Assembly (NCBI GenBank): GCA_002900995.3
Contig: CM035308.1
Location: 3,947,112-4,011,111, forward strand
Length of the DNA: 64,000 bases
From: Ganoderma boninense
Lineage: Eukaryota; Basidiomycota; Agaricomycetes; Polyporales; Polyporaceae
Direction of reading: 5' to 3'
Shown: in pieces, positions 47,706 through 59,739 of the stretch
Position numbering within the stretch: the first letter of the stretch is position 1
Layout: every line of letters begins with the position of its first letter
Notes under the pieces: model-generated
The model's database searches: none
Seen by the model: the letters and a program-made list of their open reading frames with translations, nothing else
What the model was told of the DNA's origin: nothing
Made by a program: the position numbers and the translations under genes

Positions 47706-48864
47706 CTAGTGAGGACGATTTGCCCGGGGAGATTTGAAAAGCGCGATCGGATACGTAACTATTGTGGCGAAGAGCTCTCCCACGCCTGCAAACCATCGGA
47801 CGACAGCAAGCACCTGGCGTGCCCGGGTGACCGTCGGACGGCACCGACACACGGACGTACACCCGCGCTCGTTTCCTTTCAGCCACCTGACGCACAGTCT
47901 GGGTATCCAAGGCAAGCCCTCCGCGGGCGCATGGAGGAACTTAGACTGTAGCCATAAGATGAACTCGCAGATCAGTAGCAATCCTACCCACGACCTTCAT
48001 GAATCTCACCTCAAACATAAACTCGAGCGTTTCTCCAAGACAGAAGACGTCCCAGGAGTACGGATCGAAGCTCTTCATGTCTAGTGGCGGAGGGACTTGG
48101 GCATTCGGTAACGGAACGGCAGTCTGGACGCCAGGGCCGTGCTCGAACTGCTGGCACGACTCAAAATCGATGAGGTACACGCGCCCCGCAGTCAGTCGGG
48201 CATCACGGCTGGCATCCACTGCTCTCGCAGCAACGGCATTGTAATAGAACATATCCTGAAAAGGCATGGCTAAGTGCAACGAACAATCAGAGAGATTAAA
48301 AGGAGCACACCCCATGGGAGATGCGCAAGCGATGCAAGTGCTCGACAGCCTGAAAGTGTGGCGTCAGCGTTAGGGTCAGAAATATGTCAGTTGGGAACTT
48401 TGCGGACCTCAAGAATCTGGTCGAAGACAGCGAGAATAGAGCTCGTTGTGCGGGAGCAGATATCCAATGCTTCGCCCACAAAAGGCATGATCAACAACGG
48501 ACGATCACAACGAACGATCTCGTGGGGGATTGTGTGTTGATTGATCGGAGAACCCGAGAGTTGGTCAAAGAGGTCGTACATGGGGATCTCCTGCATGGAG
48601 GGATCGACTGCCTTGACAACATGTGCGAGCCCGTCCTCGTTCCGATCGGTCCTATATACTGTGAACTACATCGGTGTGGTGTCAGCGTGATAAATACGCG
48701 GATGCGGGAGTACCTACCGGTTTCAATGGCCTGTATAGCGTGATTTCCCGCTTGCGAAGCTCAGGATTGGTAAGCAACCAGTCAGGTATCTTCGAATAAT
48801 CAATCTCGGGTTCGAGTTCAGGAGAAGCGGGAGGGGCAGGGGAGGCTTGGATGGTGGCGGCCAT
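47706..48864 (-). CDS. Protein-kinase-like protein K6 (309 aa, 5 exons)
   Basis: Exons are 48864-48718, 48665-48408, 48349-48311, 48255-48010 and 47945-47706, all phase 0. Catalytic loop HLHRLRISHG + DMFYYN, YLIDFESCQQF, SWDVFCLGETLEFMFE. Exon 1 and intron 1 are nearly identical to K1, while its neighbours S5 and P6 match S2 and P3. K6 therefore appears to be a mosaic, or to have been converted from the K1 lineage. The C-terminus (TYPIALFKSPRANRPH) shows what K1 probably had before its end was replaced. Confidence 0.8.
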
Positions 48865-49259
48865 GGTTTCACAACAAGTTGAAGACGCCGAGACGCCGGA
48901 AACGGGACAGCGCAGAGCAATAAGCGCTCCAACATGAGGACTGTGCCGACGGCCCACTCACGGCCCGGTCCATCTCCAGGTTCGAGGCGACAAGTTCAAC
49001 ACCTGGGTGTCTCGCTCCTGGTATATACTTACTCTGCGCAAGGCTGTAGCGTTCAATGATACAACACCATTGCTCGACGTCTAACGCATCTATAGCCTGT
49101 GCCTGACTTGATTACCTACCTGCATCCGTACATGGGTACAAAAAAGCCTAGACAGGATGACATTAAATGACATTACTGGCACTGGCAACAGCGGGAAGAG
49201 AAACCTGTCTCTTTCTCACACCACAGGGCAACGACCACTGGCCGCACACCCCGCCCCAG

Positions 49260-50837
49260 CTAATTGTAGCACCTCTCACAGTCCCCATCCCCACTCCTCC
49301 AAGCATGCCAACACATGTCCCGCTCCCCAGGCCCACAGAACCCGAGCGGCTGCGCCGCGTCGCTCACCAATATGCGTACATACTCCTCGACTTCCCCACT
49401 GTCATCCCGCTCGCACGCCAGCCGCTCCGTGACCATTCGCGCCGAGAACGGCACCATCTGCGACGCGATCCACCACTGCCCCTCCTCCTCCTCCTCCTCC
49501 TCCTCCTCCTCCTCCTCGGCAGCGCGCCCGCGCCCAACACCCATGTGCGAGACGTACCCGGGGCGGACGCCCGGGTAGAGTGGGCGCGAGACGTTGAAGA
49601 GCCCGAGCGCGGAGAATACGGATGCCATCAGGTCCTCGTACGTGAAGTCCGCGGAGAGCGCGTGCCTCAGCGGAAACGCACGCGCCGCGTTGTGTGTCGT
49701 GTGGTCGCGTACGGGCATGTCAGTCAGCCATGCGAGCAGCTCGTTGACGTATCCGACGCCCTGCACCACCGCGAGGGCGTTGCCGTACCTGCGAGCGTTT
49801 AGCGGGTCCAGCGTGAGCGAAGTGAAGAATAGAGATAGAGCCGAGGGGAGGGGCAAGGGAGACGCTCCCGACTTCTCGACGTGCCCGACGCGCAGACGAA
49901 CGGTATATTGTCGACATCTACGAGGTGGCGGTACCGCTCGAAGGCGAGCTGCCCCGAATCGTACGTCCTGCCCACAGTGCACATGCGTTGAGACCCAACA
50001 CACACAGGGAAGACAGGAGGAACCTGTGACGTACTGCGCGGCGCCGAACGGCGTGAGATTGTCCGCATGGAGGTCGTAGTGATACATAGTTCTTAAGGAA
50101 CTGGAGGCGCATGTGCTTGTGTTCCTTCGCGGACCTGAGGCGTCGGACTGCCCCAGCGTACTGCTCGCCTTCCCTGTGGTTCGGACATCGCGCGCTGTGG
50201 TGCTGGAGCTGGAGCCGCGCGGTAAGTGCACCAGGGACACGAAGGAAGCGTGTAAGCAAAATCGACCCACTATATTGACCTGGGCGCCACAGCTGCGGAG
50301 AAAGAAGTATGAGTGTCAGCACGGGCGAGGCATGGTGGTGGGGCTAGGTGAAATGCGTGCCGGAACCGCGCTGATTGCATCTTCACTCCGTCTCCATTCG
50401 TGCCACACACGCGCAGCCGGCAGTGCCCGTGGTACTGAACGCCGCCTTCACGCCCCAGAAGCGTCACCTCTTCGTGTAGTCCCCACATGCTATCGCGTGG
50501 CACTCAACACCAGGACCAGGAACTAGAACCGAGCCGCGACGCACCTGGGTAATGCAACACTCCTCCGGGGGCCCCGCATACCTCCCCACTGCCCTGTACG
50601 ATGCGTCCTGCCCCACTTCGCCTGTAGCTCCGGCGCCCGCTGGTTCCCTCTGCCCGTCCCCGCCCCCGCCTCTCGCCCCCGCCCCCGTTCGCGTCTAAGA
50701 GCATGGGTATGGAAGGCGCCGAGACCGAGCCAGGGGATGCCCTCGAAGCCGTGCTCGCGGTGCCAAGACCAGGTCCAGACGAGGTACGCGCCGAAGACGA
50801 CGAGGGTGACCCGAGAAGTAATGTGTTTGATACGCAT
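49260..50837 (-). pseudogene. Phytase-like pseudogene P6, near full length
   Basis: Exon 1 (50837-50545) has the membrane-anchor-like TLVVFGAYLVWTW, IPWLGLGAF, LQAKWG and, in another frame, PPEECCITQ at a GTGCGT donor. Later exons give the motif as HHSARCP instead of RHGxRxP, then YHYDLHADNLTPFGAAQ, NALAVVQGVGYVNELLAWL, FTYEDLMASVFSALGLFN, a run of 12 Glu, VPFSARMV, VRILVSDAAQPLGFCG and the normal end RCYN. The catalytic HE/HD is changed to YE, and a short segment before the C-terminus is deleted. Loss of both catalytic His residues means no phosphatase activity is expected, even where the frame is open. Confidence 0.78.
49480..49518. repeat. CCT/GAG triplet repeat
   Basis: About 13 CCT units (GAG on the coding minus strand) inside P6, giving a run of Glu. 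P3 has only a few interrupted units at the same place, so the tract expanded after duplication. Confidence 0.85.
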
Positions 50838-51053
50838 GAAGAGGGTTTGTGGTGCGAAAACGGTGTCATGAGAAAGCAAATGAGAACATACAACAAGGCG
50901 CGAGTAGTGTAAACTGCGGCACTGGAACAACGAGCAAAACGATGGGTACGGATACAGGAGGATGGGGATATCACGATACATGCAGGCATAGAAGAACGAA
51001 GAGGAATGGAATAGAACAGGAGAACGCGATTAAGGAGGCACTTATCGACGAGT

Positions 51054-51718
51054 CTACAGCGCGACGGCACTGGTCGACGGTGCGTATGGATCAAAGGGCA
51101 TCGCGTGCGTTGATGACATCTTCTTCCGTGACTGCTTCTTCGCCTTGCCTAAAAATTGCAAGTGCGATAATCGTAATCAGCGAAGGTGAAGCGCAGAGGG
51201 AACGGACAGGACGCACGACGACGCCGCACACGGACGGACTCAACCGTCTGATCTGCTTCCCCCTCCTCGCCCTCCGACATGGGTATGCGATCTCGCATGG
51301 CCGAGATGCTTGTGCACGACATGCAAGAGCAACCTTGGTACTCGCCATCTGCCGTCGCGCGCAACACCGCCTGCTGGTACTCCCACCGCAGCTGCGCGAC
51401 CTCCGCCGAGTACTTCTTCGCCCCGCTCCTCCCTGCTAGGGGTGCCCCTCCCGGCTTTGTCGCCTCTGCGGCGGTTTTGCTCGTCGATTTCTTGGTCTTC
51501 ACGGGAGGCGCGGGCATCGGATACTTGTCCATCGCACGCTCGAATGTGACTAGGGCGGCGCGAGCGATGGCGTCGTCGGTCTCGAGGGGATGGTCATCGT
51601 CGGCGTAGGAAGTTGGGGCGATGAGGGTCTGGAGGTAGGCGGAGAAGACGTTGGGGACGTTGGGCTGCTGCCCGCGCTCGATCACGAAGGCGATCGCGCA
51701 GTCGATGTTGGAGTGCAT
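51054..51718 (-). CDS. Unknown protein H2 (180 aa, 2 exons)
   Basis: Exons 51718-51271 and 51148-51054, paralogous to H1 with one extra Lys codon. Start ATG, TATAAAT box at 51799-51805, helical regions, the CxCxxC cluster (GCSCMSC) and the basic tail ending STSAVAL are all kept. The intron donor that is GTGAG in H1 reads GCGAG here. A GC-AG intron would give the same joined frame (MSEG/KAKKQSRKK). If GC is not used, read-through adds an unrelated tail (DQTVESVRVRRRR). Frame conservation between H1 and H2 argues for function; the role is unknown. Confidence 0.68.
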
Positions 51719-51814
51719 CGCAGTGCTGGTAGGAGTGCCGCGATGACGAGAGATGGGAAGAGGGCAAGTGGGGAGCGTGAGACAGAGATCGGAGGAGGAT
51801 TTATAGTGGGAGAG

Positions 51815-53000
51815 CAGGACAAAGACGACGGATCACCAGAATTCTTGAGCGGTGCATACAAAGACTCTCGCTGCAAAGCGCCACGAGGCAGCAGGCTTTC
51901 CCCAGAGCGGCGGGTTCCCTGCAGCGGCACAGCAAGGAGATAATGCCCTGCTATAGCCATCCGCAGAAGCCGCCGACGGCGGGCGACAAGTGAGATACTT
52001 TTGAGGAAGTTTCCGAATCTGGGAGGGGGTGAGTAACTTCACCGCTAGCTCAGGCATGCAGGTGCTGCAGTAAGACAGGGAGTCGCCTAGTCCAGTGCGA
52101 AATCACCGAAACTCAACAGAGGTGCTCCCAGAGGAGGAACATGTTCAAACAAAGGCTACTCGGTCTCTAAGCGTCCATGAAGGGGTAAGGCGAGGTGAAT
52201 CGACTGCAGCTCGTCGTCCACGTCGACGACTCGGAATGAAGCGCAATGCAGCCCATCGGTCCGAGTTCCGCCGGAGAGGCCCCCTCGGACAAACCCGGTC
52301 ACGAGTGTCACAAGCCACCTACAACCGGGCGTGACGCGGCCGCCCATTTTCTTCTCCACGTCCAGGTCAAATTGGCTCGCTGATCGCTGTCTCCCTCGCT
52401 CGCGGTGCCTCATTCCCCTGGTACACCAACTCTCTCTTGGGCTGTGTTGTCCAGCTGGGCAGCACAGGTTACGACACGTCAGGGACTGCTGCAAGGATGC
52501 GTTGAGATCCAGAGAAAACATACGATCGGCGTGGCGTGGAGTGTTTGTGTTCGTGGGCAAGGGTCTTCCGCGAAGTACGTCGCAAACAATCTTCTAATAT
52601 ATTTTTGTGCGCTGCTGGGATTCCCTGCCCATCTCTTCAATGTGCGTGCGCCGCCATACTCCTGCACGCCCCGACTCTACCTGCAAAGCTCATATCCAAG
52701 CGTACGGACCACCAGGGCCTCTAGCTCTGTCAAGATGCATCCAACGACACTGGTCGTCAGAAGTTTGAGTCCAATGCTCTCGCTTGCGGTGTCAGCGGCC
52801 TGGTCCTCTGCAGGGACGCTCTGGGGTAGTGCAAATGCCCCAAAGGCTGCCATGTTCTTCTCATGGACTCATATGAGTATCATCCAGCGGTAGTCTATCC
52901 CTCTCACCCCCACCATAAGCTCATCAACCGGCCCTCCACGATGGATCCTTCCGCGACCATCTACACCACCTTTGTCGTCCGTGTCTGAAGATCTCGTCGT
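51815..53000. repeat. Duplicated stretch without a visible gene (pairs with 16790-18020)
   Basis: Near-identical to the array A stretch between H1 and the AFG2 fragment. No gene is recognised in either copy. Confidence 0.6.
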
Positions 53001-53242
53001 CCTCGTGGTCTCTAACGTACTCGCATGGCGCTGCTCAACCCGCCCTACTTTCCTTCCGTTCTATGAACGCCACACCAAGGACTCCTCCCCCTCGAAATCG
53101 GATTGGGCACGGGCTAAGTATGTACTACCCTGCTGCCGCCGCATCGCCCTGCGCGCTCTCCGAGGCAAGACTGGTCGAGCTGTGCGACTTCAACCCGACA
53201 CGCTCGCACACTCGAGACGCTCCAGGGCAGCATGCTCGAGCT

Positions 53243-54111
53243 GCTTCACTGTTTGCTCGCCTCGGGGTGCGGGCAATGCGTGCGGCACTGCTGTACGGCC
53301 GGCCGGGATTCAGCAAGACGCTGCCGGTGAGGGTTTGCGCGACGGAGAGCGGGGTGAATTTTCTAGCAGTCAAGGGTCCGGAGGTACGATCCCACGCTGA
53401 AGCAAGCATCTGTACAGTACTGATACAGCCCGTCCACATGTAGCTGTTGACCAAGTTCGTGGGCGAATCCGGATGTGCGGAGTGAGAGGTAAGTGCGTGG
53501 GTCGAAATCGACGCTCTGGCGGCCTCTCGTTCGGGGTCCGACTCCGGCGGCGGCGCACACGAGGGCGTCCCGACCAGTCTTCTCAACGCGACGGACGGCG
53601 TGCAGGAGCTCGTGGGGGTCACCATCGTTGCCGCGACAAATCGGCCCAACGTCATAGTGCGCTTCACAAACATATTGTCTCAATTGTTGGGCCGCCCGAC
53701 GTGGAAGGACGCATCGAGATCCTGCGCATCCGCACTCAGAAGATGAGCGTCGAGGCTGGCTTGGATCTAGAGCAAATCGCAAGGATGGTCCGTCGCTCTA
53801 CCCCTCTTTCCCTTCTAATGCGCTCCCGACCCTAATTTACTTGCGCGTAGACCGAAGGTTGCTCGGGGGCGGAGATGGTGGCATTGTGCCAGGAGGCCGC
53901 GCTCCTGACTATGAAGGCGGACATCAACGCACCGTTTGTGAGTACTCGCTGCATTGTGCTAGGTGGCCATCGCTGATTGAGCTCGCTTCATGCTCAGGTG
54001 CCCCAGGCGGCGTTTTTCGAAGCCGCACGGAATATCAAGAAACAGATCACTCCTGAAGTCGTACAAACGTATATAGCTTGGAGGGACAAGAACGGTGTGA
54101 CCGAAGCCTGA
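53243..54111 (+). pseudogene. AFG2 3'-half pseudogene
   Basis: Corresponds to the end of AFG2 exon 7 through exon 12. The D2 Walker A is changed to GRPGFSKT. Exons 8 and 9 are fused by a deletion that removes most of exon 8, so the Walker B phenylalanines are lost. A second deletion removes DSALMRPGRLDRIL-equivalent codons, leaving GRPDVEGRIEILRIRTQ. The last two exons (TEGCSGAEMVALCQEA and the 38-codon end) are almost unchanged. It has no start, N-domain or D1. It is convergent with F5, with 20 bp between stop codons. Confidence 0.85.
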
Positions 54112-54131
54112 TCGTATGTCGTCATGTAGCC

Positions 54132-56428
54132 CTAGTGATGATCCCAGAGGTCGAGGTGACTGTAAGGCGTCTGATGTGTACCGCGCCGAAACGCGGCCAG
54201 GATGGTTGCGCGATCGAGTTGTATGACAGGAAACTCCGCCCTCGAAGCCAGCGCAGCGGCTGCTTCAAGCTGCCTGCAGTCCAGCCTCCCGTCTCCCAAC
54301 ATGCCATCCTCCTTCCGTGCTTGCTCCAGCTCCGGCTCCTCAGGCAGATCCATATGACTGTGCAACCCACCCTCCGAGTCATCCGTCTCTTCAGTGTTCT
54401 CTTTGATTGCGGAATTGCGCTCATCCTGGTGCGAGTCGCTGCTGCCTTCTTCCTCAGACCCAGAGTCGTCGCTCGCCCAGTCCGAGCTGACAGACCTCTC
54501 CCCTTCCCCACTCTCCTCGCTCCCAACGTCCCATTCTCCCCATTCTCGATCGCTCGAGTCCTCGTCCTCGTCGACCAGCCTCTCCCGCAACTCCGAATCT
54601 TTGGCGGCCTCGGACTCCGAATCCTCCCGCACCCCCATCTGCCAGAAGAGCTCCGGGATGACCGCCGCGACCGTCTGCACGACGCGTCCCTGCGGGAAGC
54701 GGTGGTACAGCACCTCGTCCTCGGCCGCCAGCAGGCCCGGGTGGCAGACCCACGGCCAGTCCGCGTGCATCCCAAAGTGCTTGCAGCCCAGCGGCGAGCC
54801 CAGCTCGTCCATGAGCATGCACATGAACAGGAAGCGCACGGTGCGCAGGGCGGGCACGCTGCTCTGCGCTGCGTTGACGGTCCACTCGCGGTACGCGTCC
54901 GCCCGGGCGTTGTCCTGGCGCGCTCGGAGGTAGTCATAGCAAGCCGGGGTCCAGAAATCGAGATGGACCAGCGTCGGGGAGTCAACGACAAGATGCATGT
55001 GGGGCACGACGAGGTGCTCTACCAGCGGGCAGACGGTGGAGAGCGTGGAGGCGAGCGTCCAGATGGGTTCCCAGATGCTCCGGGGGACGTGGATGGGGTA
55101 GAGATGGAGATAGCGCAGGCGGCGGCCGAAGCGCTGCAGGAGGCGCATTGGGGACCCGGCCCATTCGGCGTTGATGAGGATGGTGAGGCGGGCGAGTTGG
55201 GGGGCGTCCCAGTGCGAGCACAGGTACGCATCCACGTCCTCCCTGGGTGGTGCGAAGATCTGCAGGTCCGTCAGGGACGGCAGGGATATGTTGGGCATGG
55301 TCACGAGCACTTCGGGGAGCGGTGAGTTCGAGGACCAGGGACCGAGGGTTAAGGATTCCAGCCCCGTGAACGCGGACAGAATCCTGTGTATCCCCAGAAG
55401 CATTGGTTCTGCGTCCTCACGACTGTCGATGTCAACCTTTTGGAGGTCGACTGATATTTCGAGAGAGCGCAAACTGGACGCGGCACTGTATTGCACGAGG
55501 AGCGGCTCGGAGACCGCGGATGGCGTCGTGAAGAACCACAGCGGGTTGAAGAAGCCCTCGCATTCATCGCTGTCCGGAGTCTGGCCCAGCAGGGGGAACT
55601 GGTGATGCGGGCGGTAGGAGAAGGACCGAAGCTGGGTGCACTGGCCGAGGATGAACGCCATCTCTTCCCGGATGGCATCCGCACATGGAGCTGCTACGAT
55701 ACAGCAGTCCCATCGGATGCTTTTGATGAGGGGTACGAGACGAGGCCCGATGTCCGCGGCGCGGAGCGTGTCTGCAACTGCTGGGATCTGGCCCATGCGT
55801 CGGAGTACGATATCGTTGTAGAGGGCAGCCATGCCTGGCCAGAAGGTTGCGCGGCAGATGAGCGGAAAGCCCTTCTTCGTGCGCAGTAGCCGAAGATATG
55901 GATCGGAAGCACTGGACGAGAAGTTGGAGGGATCGAACAGATGCTTTGGTTCGGCCGCCGCGAGGCTGAAGATAGCTTCTAGGATCTCGTCTGGGAGTGT
56001 TATGAACGTTGCGGGCTCCTTGGGCTGTGGTGGTGGCAATATCTGTGGTGAGGATTGAGGTCAATAGGGGCGGTCAAAGGTGACGATTCCCGTTCGATTC
56101 TGCATTCAATTTTTTAGTGTGCGACTCACCCCACTCTGGAGCATCAAGACGCGAAGTGCGCCCTTCAACGCCGGCTGCTCCTCTCGCAGCATCCTTAATT
56201 CCTGAATTCGGGAACAATAAATGCTCGTCATTGCAAGAGCACTGGCAGCGGTTCACTTACCGGTATCACTTCAGACAGCAGCTTCTCGAGGCGTTCATTC
56301 TCGGCTGCCAGGCGGAGGTTTTCGTCGCGAATATGAGTAGTGGCTCGCACCGCACCATTCAACCAGAAGTCTATACTATCGGCGGCGTAGGTGCTAGAGT
56401 AATCGCGGTGGTTACGTGCGAATGCCAT
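54132..56428 (-). CDS. F-box/LRR-like protein F5 (716 aa, 3 exons, intact)
   Basis: Exons are 56428-56261, 56201-56130 and 56042-54132, all phase 0. Exons 1-2 encode a coiled coil (RDENLRLAAENERLEKLLSE, then LRMLREEQPALKGALRVL). Exon 3 starts with TLPDEILEAIFSLAA (residues 95-109), the F-box-like motif. Leu-rich segments follow (LESLTLGPW, LPSLTDLQIFAPP, LRYLHLYP, PTLVHLDFW), then an acidic Ser/Glu-rich region (about 500-640) and the conserved end AAFRRGTHQTPYSHLDLWDHH. Likely an SCF substrate receptor; target unknown. F5 and F2 are the two intact members, diverged in sequence but identical in architecture. Confidence 0.8.
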
Positions 56429-56499
56429 ACCCTACCGTCTGGGTACGAGACCTAATCAACCTACTTATCACAGAATCGGCGCTGAGGTTGCGAGCGTAG

Positions 56500-58570
56500 C
56501 CACTATTTCGGGCTATTATCATTGATTATCAGGCTTGCCAAGTCTCGTATTAGGAAGTAATCACTTTGCGAGATTAATCTGACTATTATTACGGTGACAA
56601 CGTCAATCAATGATTGCGCGTGCTTTCTTTCTTGCGACGCTCTCCCAACGGGGCCTCCTCCCAATCCACTCGCAACTTCATACAATCCTTCTTCGTCGCT
56701 GCAACTACACCACACCGCATTCTAGTCAGGACACCCTCCATCAGACCTCGGACGTTCTCGGAGAGCAACCGTTCCGATACTGTACAGGACCACTTCGGAG
56801 CTTCAATTGGTGTGGTGAGTACTTCCCATTTAACCCGCCGTCTCTTCTTCCAAGTCCCCCATCATGATCTCCCTCCTCTCCGAGTCATGTACAGTAAGTG
56901 CGTCGTACTCACCCTCACTTTGCAGCGACATCTTTCTGAGTATACGATGTCTTGGCACCCTCTGGTCCTGCGGGGTCAAGTTGCCCTCCTCCCTTCGTCT
57001 GCCCGGCGCTGTCAAGGACCTCGCGCCCACTCAGGCTGGTTCTAGTGTCCGTTTTTGCTGTTGAACTTAGTCCTCAGGCTGGCTGAGTCTCCCTTGAGTT
57101 CTTCGGGTCCGGTCTTGTTAGGGAAACTGGGCTCTCGGACTCGGACTAGGTGATGCTTCGTTGCCGAGGTGAGTTCATGGTTGGTTGTCTCAGGGCTCCC
57201 AGTGTGCATGCGGTGGTGTTCATCGCCATCGCTACCTTCACATTCCCTCGTCTCTGTGGACGGTGCTATCGCGAGGTACGTCAAGCGCCATTTCATTGCG
57301 TATCTTTTTCCTGTCGAGCCGGCTTTCCATGCTTTGTTATGCGTGTAGTACTAGCCCCCTGTACTGTATTATAACGTGAATATCCATCAATTATCTAGCT
57401 CGCAACGTATTCGCATTTGTGTGTCATAAGAATGAGGGCTCAGAACAGCTATGTGTACCAACGGACCGAATTCATACGTCCCCTTGGGTCCTTCCGAATT
57501 GTGAGATACATTGTAACATGTCCAATCATTGCATCGATTTTGTCAAATTGCGACGCCATTCCAATGGCCTTGTAAGCGATCCACTGCCGGAATAGCGGGA
57601 CTATAATCCATTGACCTCGGCAGCCAGGGTCATCAGCAAAAGGGCTAACCCGTGGCAATTGCACTGCCACGTTTGGTCGGGTTTGCCTACTATAACGGGA
57701 CGGCTGAGGTATGCAATGCATAACCTTGCAGCTGCAAACCTGGCACTGGCGGGGTCATAATCGTAGCGTCAAGGATATGTATTGGATAACAAAAATCATG
57801 TCAAATATTTGGCTATCTAGGCTAATGGAATTAACTGACGACTCAGTCCCAAGAACAGCCTCAAGCTGGACGCGGCGTGGCGACTACAGCCGCGCTCACC
57901 CAAGCGCCGCGCTACGCCGGGCGCTTGGCCGTCTGCCCTTCTCTCCATCTCTCGACTCCAACGCTGCGCCCTCCGCTATGCGCTCCCTCGTACACGCATC
58001 CGGCCTTCCACCTTGTCACCCAGTCTAGTCATCCCATGCAAGCTTGGTCAGTTCAAGTTCATAGAAGCTCCAAGAAGGACAGCGTCCGGGTCATCATCTC
58101 CCTTGGAGAATCTGGTGAGTAGTATGTTCGAATTCATCCCACTTCTATCCCATCCGTGCGGCGTGTGCGCGGGGAGGGCAGTGGGGAGGAAATCGGTCGG
58201 GGAGTATTCTGGGGTCTGTGCGCAGTCACGCGCCCCACACACTAGTTGACGACCTGTCATTTGAACCCCAACCTTTTATAAAGCTGCCCCTGCTCTCGGC
58301 TCATCGACGCGAGCACTTCTACTCTCTCCTCCACCATCCCTAGCCACTCTAAGCTGTACGACCTTTTATTCTCAACAGCCTTCATGTCCATCCGCATCGC
58401 AACAGCTACAGGTTCAATATCACATCCGAGTCTCTACTCTAGGTGCGTAATCACATTAGTGAGTCATTGTATGCGCCGTTATGTATCACTGACTGCGTCC
58501 TGACTATATGCGCTCCCTCCATTATCAATTGGCACACCACCATCTTGGGATCAGCTCTCATTCTTTGCGA
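56500..58570. other. Gene-poor region; possible short exons only
   Basis: A GTGAGT donor after 56815 and a TTTGCAG acceptor near 56928 look intron-like, but the joined frame stops at once. A TATAAAG box at about 58275, followed by ATGTCCATCCGCATCGC and a GTGCGT donor near 58442, suggests a small transcribed unit. No product could be followed. Confidence 0.35.
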
Positions 58571-59403
58571 GGTGCGAGGGTAAGGATCTTGACGTCCTTG
58601 TCCTCGAGCTCAGGGCGCTTGAACATGTCGGTGCGTCCTTGCATTGCCTGAATTTTACCCATGTATTCATCCCTCGGGTGCCCCGCTGTCATTCTGTGAG
58701 CATCGTCTCCATCACAGGTCAGTGTTTGTTCGTTCTCAATACCATTGTCGTGATCCCCGCCCTGTACTACCACTGCTCCGCTGCCCTCTTTCCCCTCTTG
58801 TTTTCGAGTTGTACCATGCCAGAGAGGGAACAGCTCAAGGTACGTCGCTGGTTGCTCATAATATACATGCCTGTCTTCTTCTGGCCTCTGTGCACACCAT
58901 TACGGTATCTGTCCATCTGTGAGTCTCTTCCTTTATCGTCTCGGGCCTTGCTGGCGCAGCTGTTCGCACTCCTACCCTGTCTTCCCCTTCTCCATGTTTC
59001 TGTCGTTGTCTGGTTAGCACTTGGCACGCGCCCCCGGCCGCCATGCATGTCGTCGTGTACTTATCTTCAGTTTGTCAATATACTTTTTTTTCGTTCCAGC
59101 TCGTCTAGCGTGACGTCAACTGTTGGACCTTCTTGATATATTGTGCATTAATCTCAGAAATGTTGCGCTAACATTGAGATGTTAGCATTGTCTGGGAATT
59201 GTCACCTTGCATTGCGTGGGTTTGCAATGCACTCCGCCTGGGTTTGCCATGCAATCTTCGGGTATGCAAGGGCAATCTCAAAATAACCACTCCTTTGTAA
59301 GGGGCATATAATTCTCACCTAGGCAATCCCGTTATGCAATTGTATTTAGAATAGAAATGCATTGTATAATGAATTACAATAATTTGGCGCTGCCGCAGAT
59401 GGT

Positions 59404-59491
59404 CGGCTTCACGGGCCGTACCTATGTTACGTCATACCGGTGACAAATGTGCGCTGGCAGTTCAATGTTCAAACAAGCTTCATTCATCTTT
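59404..59491. repeat. Dispersed 89-bp repeat, copy 2
   Basis: Matches 20566-20654 in the same orientation. The TTACGTCA core is kept, but the flanking palindrome is weaker. Confidence 0.6.
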
Positions 59492-59618
59492 CATCAGCAA
59501 ACCAGGCAGCGAGACTGCAAGAATCTACATTAATAGTAAGCATCTGCAGGCAAAGTAGTGTATCGTAAGCACCTCACGGACTCCTGCAGGACATCATATT
59601 TATCTGTAGGGCCCTATA

Positions 59619-59739
59619 GGGCCAAGGGAGCTCATTGTAGGGGCCTGTACAGCCCTATAGAGGTCAAGGGAGCTCATTGCAAGGTCCTGTACGGTCCTAT
59701 AGAGGTCAAGGGAACTCATTGCAAGGTCCTGTAGGCCAG
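59619..59739. repeat. 42-bp minisatellite, about three units
   Basis: Units at 59619-59660, 59661-59702 and 59703-59739, built on aggtcaagggagctcattgc followed by aaggtcctgtacggtcctat. Because 42 is a multiple of 3 the reverse frame repeats a 14-residue word, but nothing else suggests coding. Confidence 0.75.

Noticed and set aside
56610..57045. Two-exon gene with mitochondrial-like N-terminus
   Set aside because: The protein-like frame has no ATG, and joining the apparent exons gives an immediate stop.
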